Shown piece by piece: positions 56,280 through 64,000 of a stretch of DNA of 64,000 bases. The position numbers and the translations under genes are program-made. Each line of letters opens with the position of its first letter. Position 1 is the first letter of the stretch. Source of the DNA: Ulva prolifera (taxonomy: Eukaryota > Chlorophyta > Ulvophyceae > Ulvales > Ulvaceae); assembly GCA_023078555.1 (NCBI GenBank), contig CM041197.1:1398501-1462500 (forward strand), written 5' to 3'. The notes beneath the pieces are model-generated. The model was not told the DNA's origin, searched no databases, and worked only from the letters and a program-made list of their open reading frames with translations.

Positions 56280-57297
56280 ACTGCAGTGCACATGCATGCT
56301 CCGCCGTGCGCCCTGCCGCGGCGTGGTGGCTGCCGCACATCGGCTGCTGTTTGCAGGGGCCGCGGGGTGTGCCCTGTGGGGCGTGGAGGCTCAACGCACC
56401 GCACCGTAACCTCCGGCGGAGGTTTGATTCATGAACGAAATGCTCACGCTCTGCAATGTGGCAGGTTGCGTACGCATGCGGCGTGATCAGGATAAGTGCA
56501 TGAGTTCTTGGCGCGCTGCTGTACATCAGAGGGCGGGGTCTGCCGCGTCGCGGAGAATGCGGCTGTATCGTGGGGATGTGGGACACCTTGCAGACACGGG
56601 CCGATTGTGACTATCAGCCGATTCGTGAAAATTACTGTTGGATGGGGTGTATGTGTTTTATCATTGCTTTTCAGCAGCCCACCCGTTCATGGGTGTCATG
56701 TGCTTGGTCAAAGAGACTGCAATCTCGATTTTTTTTCTGCTTCGATGGTGTCGATGGGATGTAGACCGGGATCGAGTGCTAATTGAGGAAGATGATGGAG
56801 GCGTCATAGTGTATGGAGAGAATCGTTGGGCACTTGCCGAATGTGTGCCTATGGGCCCAGTGTCTTGGGAGTGACATATGCCACCATAAACATTGCATGA
56901 TATTGTTTGTAAAATAGAACCATCGCTATCAACGCTCAACAGCCCGAATGCAAAGAGACCCCACAATGCCTCTGGCCCGCACCCTGCCAGGCTCTTTCGT
57001 TGCGTGTACCAGACGAGGGGTGTAGCGTGCATGCGATTAGCACGCACAAGCCGTCTAACGAGGCGATTACATCACAACACTCAAACCCTCCCCGATGCCG
57101 CCACCCCCACGCCGCCCAGATCCACTAGACGCGCACTGCCCCGTGCCTGACAGCACAGCACAACGCCGCAGCGCGGCCACACGCATAGCACAGCGGGTTG
57201 CTGGAGCCAGTCTATGAGGCCGAAAGGGCGCATGCATGTGCACGCATGCGTACGTGCGCTGTCTGAGGAGGCCACAGGCCTCATGCGGGCGTGGCCT
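56280..57297. other. Intergenic region, one doubtful open frame
   Basis: A plus-strand frame at 56638-56874 ends in VLIEEDDGGVIVYGENRWAL and has hydrophobic stretches before it (FFLLRWCRW). It could be a terminal exon, but has no recognised family or paralogue. Confidence 0.25.
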
Positions 57298-57417
57298 AGC
57301 TGAAGATGGAGGCCAAGCTAGCCCGCAGCGCGTCCACGGCCGTGCGGGTGTCATCAAACGCTAGCGCGGAGATGGCGGACTTCGCGGAGCGCTGTGAGCT
57401 GTCGCGCTGACTGTACT
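57298..57417 (-). pseudogene. Second copy of the VTA1 C-terminal exon (alternative or relic exon)
   Basis: On the minus strand, SAKSAISALAFDDTRTAVDA is followed by LRASLASIFS and a stop. It aligns with the terminal exon of the VTA1 gene upstream (GAKQAISALNFDDIESAVEA, LRGALRSLGVQ). An acceptor-like CTCACAG precedes it. It could be an alternative last exon or a decaying duplicate. Between the two copies lies a 28-base poly-C run. Confidence 0.65.
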
Positions 57418-57500
57418 GTATAGCCGCCGGGGCCGCCGGGTGGCCCTTATCTTGTACCGGCGCCCCTGCACGCGCCCGGACTTGCGTTGGATCACCCTCT

Positions 57501-57528
57501 CCCCCCCCCCCCCCCCCCCCCCCCCCCC
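57501..57528. repeat. Poly-C tract (C28)
   Basis: Uninterrupted run of 28 C between the two VTA1-type terminal exons. Confidence 0.9.
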
Positions 57529-57912
57529 ACTCCTTGCGAGTGTGCACGTAAGCACAGCCTTCAAGGCCCATACACGGGGCTCAGCAGCGCATAGAGGATG
57601 CACATCTCAGGAGCTCGGGCCATTGCCTGGCAGAGCACCACCTCATACTACCAGGCAGAACGAAATGTGGCAGAGGAGCCGTGTGGGTGTCACATGCAGT
57701 CTCAAAGCGATCATGATTCCGACTCCAGGAATAGTGTGTACATGCTGTGTCCGGACGGCTTTGGTGCCGTGGGGCGACAGCGTGTCGCAGGGCGTGGGCG
57801 GGAGAGGCCACGCAGCGTAAACGCGGGCAGGTGGCTGTGAGGGCGCACATGCGCGAAACCAAGCGAGTGCGGGGGAGCGGTCGAACGGCACGGCCAGGGG
57901 GGAGGGGAGGGG

Positions 57913-60297
57913 TCACTGCACACCCAGAGACCGCAGCGCGCCGCGCAGCGCCTCTACCGCCGACTCGATGTCGTCAAAGTTGAGCGCGCTGATCGCCTGC
58001 TTCGCTCCCTTCTTCGCAGCTTCCTTCTGCGCGTGCGACACCGGGCCCGCAGCCGCCGCGGCCGCCGGTCCGGGCCCTGGAGCTGAGTATGCTGGGGCTG
58101 AGTATGCTGGGGGCGCAAACGCAGGCGCCGCGGCTGCCTGTGCGGAGGGTGGGGCGGAGTAGTGTGTTGGCGATTGCGGGGCAGGAGACAAGGGCTGCGG
58201 GGGCGATGGGACTGGGTATGCCAGCCCGGGTGCCGGAGGGGGAGCTGCGGCGGGGAACGTGGGGGAGGGGTAGGCGCCCGAGGCGGCCGGTGCGAAGGGC
58301 GGATACGCAGCGTCGGCGCCGTGCTCATCTGGCGCCGCCAGGCCATAATTTTGCCGCGGGATGCCTGCGCACATCGCAGTACTCTCGCCTCGAGAACACT
58401 CGGCATCCTGTCAAACGCAGATGAAACTGCTGTGTGCTGCGAGCAATCAAGAGGTGCTCTGAGAGGTTCACAGCGTCGCTTTGGTCCCTCGCTACGACCA
58501 TGAACGCAGCGTGAGGTGACAGGTGTGATGACACCATGCTGCAACTGGAGCACTTGCGTCCCACACTCATATCATACATGCCATAAAACCACAGCCTGTC
58601 AGGCGCGATGGACACGCACCCGGCAGTGTCGGTGGCGCCGACGGCATGTCCTCCGCATCTGCGGCCATCGGCGACGCGAAACGCCCCGACCTCGCCTGCG
58701 GCCCGCCCCCCGCCCCCGGCGGCATCGTCACCGCCGTGAACAGCACATGCATGACCGTCGCGGACGACGCGTCCGGCAGCCGCACGACGTAGTGCGGCGG
58801 CCACCGCGTGTCGCTGTCGTCGCGGAGGACTGTGGCGGGGATTGTGCGGCCCGGGGGGAGGCCGCCGGGGGGCGCGTCGATGACGCCGTATACATGCGGC
58901 GCCCCGGCCCCTGGGTGTGACGGGACGGAGATCATGACCTCGGAGCCGCTCGGAAGGTACGGCGCAAGCTGCTCTGCAGAGGCCTCGGCGGTGGCCGAGG
59001 TGGTCGTGATGGTGGCCGTGCCGTTGCCGGTACGAATGATGCGGCCGTGCTGGGGCGCATGGTTGGGGCCAGCACGATAGAGGATGTGGGCTCCTGCACA
59101 GCATGAGGGGATGGCCAATGGAAGCAGCACGGGCAGCACACGTTTGGCGTCGGGCCTGGTCCAGAGGTGGCGTATGCTTCGGGTGCGGTTGAGAGCATGA
59201 GGGCCCGCCGTGGCGTCCGAGTGCCTGTGCCGGAGCGGGCAGGAGCCATTGGGCAGGTGCCGTTTCCCATTTCATTTCACTGATTGGTCCGCAGCGAGAG
59301 GCCCCGCCTCTCGGGTCTGACGCTGGTGCTTCAGCACTGCACCATCATCACACAGGGAACAGACCCTGGAGTAGGCGGCTTAAGAGTTGGCAGGAGCTGC
59401 ATCGGCCCAGGCCGGGGTGGGATGCACGCAGCATGCCGTGCCTATCAGTGCAGAGCCGCTGAGGATGTGGAGACCGTGGCATGGCACCGATCGGAAATTC
59501 ACGCTCGGGAGGTGAAAATGGGCAGGACAACTTGTTTTCTTGAAGGAATTCGCACCAGCGGTGAAGTACGCTGGGAAAGCTGGTGGGCTCGGCGAGGCCT
59601 CAGGTGCCGGCGGGGGGGTCGGAAGGTCTGGAAATGACCCAGAATCGGGCATCATCGCGCCTGGGGGTGGCATCTGGGGGCGTGGGGCGGCTGCTCGCGC
59701 TGCGGCGGCGGCTTCCTCCTTTGCGAGCTGCTGGTCGAGAGCTGCGTCGCTGGAATCATTGTCTGGTTGCGTGTCCGCGCCTGGGAGCGCTGGGGGGGCG
59801 GGCACCGGCTCCCCGGCTTTCAGGGACTTGCTGATTTGGTAGCACCGCACATTGCAGTACTTCAGCAGCTCGGCCTCCTTCTGAGGCAGCTCGTCATCGG
59901 AGATGATCTCGAAGGCTTGGAGGAACGTGCGGGCAGACATGTACTTGTTTAGAAGCTTGGCATCCCGGGCGCCCATCTGGTCAGTCCTGTCAGCGATGGC
60001 GAAGACTTTCAGAGCGAAAGAGCGAAGTTCGTCCTCGTCCTTGGCTTTTTCTGCTGGATCTTTGTGCCCGGCGAGGCCTAGCCGGGCCTTGTCTGCTTCG
60101 AGCTTGGTCATCATCGCAACCAAGACCGCCTCGATGTCTGGGTGCAAGGGCTTCAATGCCAACCCCTTCAACATCCCAGCGAAGCGAGTGTAGTACGCTG
60201 CTATCGGAGCGACACTCTCACACTGACTCGCTCGCTGCATGGCAGGAACGAAGTTGGGGTGCAAGATGACACACAAAGTGCTGATTGCCTTGCCCAC
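57913..60297 (-). CDS. VTA1: VTA1/LIP5 (Vps20-associated, ESCRT-III/Vps4 cofactor)
   Basis: Minus-strand exons are about 60290-59556, 59093-58620 and 58364-57913, joined in phase 1. The N-terminal exon has the MIT-like Vta1 pattern: VAPIAAYYTRFAGMLKGLAL, LVAMMTKLEADKARLGL, LKVFAIADRTDQMGARDAKL and YMSARTFLQAFEII. The middle exon is Pro/Ala/Gly-rich linker plus an unassigned segment (HILYRAGPNHAPQHGRIIRT). The last exon ends with the Vta1_C helix pair QAISALNFDDIESAVEALRG. In other eukaryotes VTA1 dimers stimulate the Vps4 ATPase that disassembles ESCRT-III on endosomes. The start codon is not placed, because the frame opens after a TGA with no ATG before the conserved part. A short 5' exon is likely. 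An extra Vta1_C copy lies downstream. Confidence 0.8.
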
Positions 60298-62035
60298 AGG
60301 ACATTCAACCTTCCAAGAACGAGCCTTCCGGTTCTTTCAGCCAAAATATATACATGCAGCAACACTCACAATGCTGCCGACGTTCGAAGTTTTTGCTGGT
60401 GCATCGGACACCTGAACTGCTTTGGTACGTACGGGCATTTGCACGTTGGCTAATGCCGATGTGCCAACGGCAATCCCTGTCCGATCAGCAGCGCATGCGA
60501 CTCGAGACAAACACAAAATTGCGATGGAAAAACGTTCAGGAATTTAACAGTGGTACACACAACACCCGCACGGACTGTGACAACCGTCGGCCACGCACGG
60601 ACTGTGACAACGCCCCGAGCACAAATTGGTGTACGGCGAGCCAGTGATGTTTTCTGAGTAGAGGCGCACGTCAAAGAATGGCATGATGATCTTCTTTTGT
60701 TTGGTTACGTCGGCCATGGTGAGTGGAAGGCCTGTTGTGCCCCAACTACCTGTCTACAGAACTACTTCTGAGCCAGGTAGTGCGCAGGTGCCTGCAACAA
60801 GATCAGTATGCGGTACTTGAGATAAGTTGAGAGACTGGGTGTATTCGCTGAAGCGATTAACGAGGAAGACGCTGGATTCGACAATTAGTATGGCCAATTT
60901 CCCGTCACCGGGAGTGCTGTTACAGACCAAACACTGAACAACCTTGGCCATGCCATACGTTGCTCACTCGTTCTCATTTGCGATGTCTGCGGAGGCCTTG
61001 ATAGGCCGCGTCACTCGAGTGCGAGTGACTTTCGGTGGCGAAGGTGGAAGCCGGACTGAGCATCGCTATGCATCGTCAACGATGTGGCCAGAACCGAGGC
61101 ACACCATGTTACATGACAGCAAGGCGCCAAAGAGCTAAGCACGATGTCAGTATATTATCATTGAGGTTGTATGTGAGGCGTCTTCTTGGTTCTTTCAGGT
61201 TCAGCCTGCCACAGCTTTCAGCATGTGCCCAAATGCTCGCCTGCGCAATACGCGTGCTCACCCCAAGAACTGACAGCGCAAGGGAGAAATACATCTCATG
61301 CATGGAATTTCATGGCTTTCGACCGCGTGTCAGCACCCAGAGCAGAGCATCTTGCTCCTGGTTGCAATGTGATAAGTCTGGCCCTACACTGGCATGCCAG
61401 CAGACCACTGCACAGGTGACCTATGCCATATACACTGCGTACAGTAATTCATGATTGTGGCGTCAGAACTGCAGTGTGCAGAGTGGCACTGCCTGAGCTT
61501 GCGCAGCATGCCATGAACTCGTGCTGGTCAAGTGCAGGTTCACAACACTGTGGCTGGGCTCAGCAGTGTGCCAGCGCACCATGACCGTGACACACACAAG
61601 TGCGGCACCGAAAACCTCAAGCGTCTGGTTGACAGGCACACACCCATGCTCACTGACACCACAGTCCCGACGTCCTGGAGACTGCAGGCTGCATACGAGC
61701 TGAACAGGTATGCCCTGCAGCAACGTGGCAACACTGTTGGCCTTGCATGTGAATGAACCCACCATCAGTCCCCCCCCTCCTACCCATCGGTTTTCCACGG
61801 ACGACGCTAGCAGCTGCACTAGCACATGCACTATCGAGCTCAACGGCCCGTCCGCGGCACAGTAGAACTGATCCTTGTGTCAGGGACTGCCAGGTGGGGC
61901 ACTAGTCAGCCCATAAACTTCTTAATCCTGGCGGCAGCAGCCTCCCAGGCCACTCCTCATCTGCCACACACCACATTCTCAAGCCGACACTGCTGCTGCA
62001 CATCACCCGAGTCCGATCATCTGCAGCTGTTGCAG
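60298..62035. other. Intergenic region or 5' part of the last gene
   Basis: No supported exon. A CACGGACTGTGACAAC block is repeated near 60570 and 60597. Exons of the ARM-like gene could begin here but none could be framed. Confidence 0.35.
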
Positions 62036-64000
62036 GGTGTTTGGGAGCCTCTGTGGCACCTACGCCACAGCCGAGGCCCTCGCGACACGCATCGCCTCTG
62101 GGCGGGTGTTTGGCGCGCTCGCAGAGCTGCTGCTGGAGGTGCCCGCCTGTGCCTGCCTCCTCCTCGGCGTGCTGGTGCAACTAACCTTCAGCTCGGCTGC
62201 TGTCGACTGCCTCACCGGTCCGCCCCCCACATCTCGATGGCCTAGGAGATGGCTACCTCCTACACCTTTCAATCGATCTCCCCTGAAGTTGTCTGAAGTT
62301 CCCTAGCATGTGGAATGCTGCAGCCACACGTGCCTGGCATGCACCCGCGCTGCCATGTCCGCATCAACATAGACGCCCGCAGTGTGAAGTCAAGCAGTTT
62401 CGGATTCACTTAGCCATGTTGTGGTGGTACCTTGACTACTTCAAATCGATGGAGCACAAACCGTGTGTGGAATGCTGAGACTCCTGCATGGCAGTCGCTA
62501 CATCCCGCCTTTCCACATGCGTAAAATTGATCACGAACCCACATCCCAAAGCGATTCATTGAGGCCAACCGCCCCGGGGCCCCGTGGCCTGGTCACATAT
62601 GCCAAGTTACGTTGAGGGCTGCCCGTCATTGAGGGCTGCAGACCTCCACAGACTGCCAGCTCCCACACATCAGCTCTGCATGGCTGCGTGTACAATCATG
62701 CCTAGAGTACGTACTCTAGGCATGATTGTTATGAACCAAAGCCACTGATGGCCACTGTCTCGGCTACTGCTCTGCACCATGCATGCAACTGGAGAGTCAG
62801 ACGGGCGTAGGCTGTCTTGAAGGACACGATCCTCGCACCCCTGTACATCGGCGTGCATTGTGCAATCCAGGCGGCCAGGACGGCGGCGCCCGCCTCGGCG
62901 GCGTGCTCGGCGGCTCCTTCCGCGCCCTGCGGTCCCTCCCGCCCGCCGCCGCACTGCCGCTCGTGCGCTGCATCGCCAACGTCGCGGCTGCCCCACGCGG
63001 CATCGGCTGGCTGCACGACGCGGCGGGCATCACCCTCGAGGCCACCGTCCGCCTCGCACGCAGCGTAGCAGCGCACGGGCAGCACGCAGCACAGCGCGCA
63101 GCGTGCTCGACCGCCGGCGCCGGCCGGGCTGCCGTGAGCGCTAACCCTGGCGCGCCCGCGTCCCCGCGGGCCCCGGCAGAGGTGGATGCTCCCTGCAGGA
63201 GCGTAGGGGGGCAGCAGGCAGCTGGGGCTGGCGGCGTAGATAGCGGTGCTGGGCAGGCAGGGGCCTCTGCCAGACCGCTGCCGGACCTCTGCCGGGAGGG
63301 GGGTGGCAGTGACAGCTGGGCGGTTGGGGAGCGAGCCGAGGGACGGAGGTCGGGGGAGACTGTGGCACTGCAGTTGCATGGACTGCTCTGCCAGGTGGTG
63401 TTTCTTGGCTTGCCAGGAATGTGCTGTGTGCGTGCAGGTGTCCGTGTTTATGCGGCCTCGTGATGCGCTGGGTGGATCAACCGCAATCGATCGCGTATTT
63501 GGAGTGTGGATCATGATTGCATTGGAAACGTGCTCTGGACCAGGTGGAGCTGCTGGTGTTAGGTCTGTGATGGCTGTGGCAGTGTCCACCAGGACACGTC
63601 GAGGTGGTGTCGTAACATGATTGGCACACAAGGCCGACCTTCGCCGGTTCGTCAGTCCATGGACTTGAAGGCGCTGCTGCAGCGCAAACGTGCTGCCTTG
63701 GGACGTTCAGATTTACCTCACTTTACTCTGAACAGCCTGAACGGGGAGCCCATGAACCCCAGCAGCTGAACGCGACCGGCAGTCTCAACCAATTTGGTTC
63801 ACCTACAAAGCACCGCCAGAGTGCTAGCAGTCTGTCCACGACTCTGTGTGCTGACCGATTGCAAGGGATGGATGCTGTTTTTTGCAGGTGGCTCAGCTTC
63901 TCAAGGACTCGGTGTACGGGTGGAAGGCGATGGAGCAAAAGCCAGAGCTTGCAGCCCTGGTGAAGGAGCTTGTGGATCAATCTGAGAGCTTGACATGTGA
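62036..64000 (+). CDS. Helical (ARM-like) repeat protein, partial at window end
   Basis: Three exon-like segments share strand and style. 62036 to about 62217 encodes VFGSLCGTYATAEALATRIA, then FGALAELLLEV and LVQLTFSSAAVDCL. 62871 to about 63064 (after CAATCCAG) encodes LRSLPPAAALPLVRCIANVA, then GWLHDAAGITLEATVRLARS. 63888 onwards (after TTTTTTGCAG) encodes VAQLLKDSVYGWKAMEQKPE, then LAALVKELVDQSESL, open to the window edge. The alternating helices with V.C..N/LT..S spacing suggest armadillo/HEAT-type repeats, but no named family was recognised. Exon borders in the second intron are tentative, and upstream exons may be missing. A 38-bp palindrome lies in the intron between the first two. 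Confidence 0.45.
62692..62729. repeat. 38-bp perfect palindrome
   Basis: Two exact 19-base arms meet with no spacer at 62710/62711 (centre GAGTACGTACTC). Confidence 0.95.

Noticed and set aside
1-64000. CRISPR arrays, operons, prophage
   Set aside because: No regularly spaced repeats, no ribosome binding sites and no phage-type genes. The spliced gene structures indicate a eukaryotic nucleus.

Overview
This window reads as nuclear DNA from a unicellular eukaryotic alga. Most credible genes are split into GC-rich exons by introns of about 0.1-2.3 kb, with AG acceptors and donors that are very often GTGCG. It carries a eukaryotic-type tRNA-Trp, a VTA1/LIP5 endosomal protein, a SAPS-type phosphatase regulatory subunit, a bZIP factor and retroposons. 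There is no sign of operons or ribosome binding sites. A green-algal (prasinophyte-like) or haptophyte-like source fits the composition and the desiccation-related ferritin-like gene, but the lineage cannot be fixed from this sequence alone. Exon coordinates were worked out by hand from reading frame, splice phase and paralogue comparison, not from transcripts.

Layout. 1-17.2 kb: three tandem plus-strand paralogues of an unrecognised Cys-rich secreted, probably surface-anchored family. Gene A (1956-5831) and gene C (14888-17236) look intact. Gene B (8467-12208) is a pseudogene broken by a SINE, nonsense codons and frameshifts. 18.3 kb: tRNA-Trp on the minus strand. 20.2-20.9 kb: a small leucine-rich-repeat protein. 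22.1-24.8 kb: the C-terminal part of a SAPS-domain (PP6 regulatory) protein. 27.1-31.1 kb: an alanine-rich bZIP transcription factor. 32.8-36.1 kb: three minus-strand ORFs with shared motifs and no recognised function. 39.8-41.8 kb and 54.8-56.3 kb: two paralogous four-helix membrane proteins, with a possible third relative in inverse orientation at 38.6-39.0 kb. 47.5-50.5 kb: a secreted fusion of a desiccation-related ferritin-like domain with a Spondin_N domain. 51.3-52.9 kb: a 5'-truncated, frameshifted non-LTR retrotransposon end. 57.3-60.3 kb: VTA1/LIP5 on the minus strand, with a second copy of its C-terminal exon. 62.0 kb to the end: exons of a helical, ARM-like protein that runs off the window.

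Between and inside the genes are several interspersed repeat families: a tRNA-derived SINE with a (TTTAC)n tail (three full and several partial copies), a 40-110 bp element around TTGTCCTTGTAACAC (about 17 copies, also matching the end of the retrotransposon), and two lower-copy families. There are also two long perfect palindromes, minisatellites (one arising at a splice site), poly-C tracts and a (CTG)14 run in a coding region.

The most interesting points are the ferritin-like/Spondin_N fusion, the new tandem Cys-rich family with its all-phase-1 exons, the SINE-broken middle paralogue, the splice-site minisatellite, the GC-AG intron that splits the bZIP exactly between basic region and zipper, and the duplicated VTA1 terminal exon.
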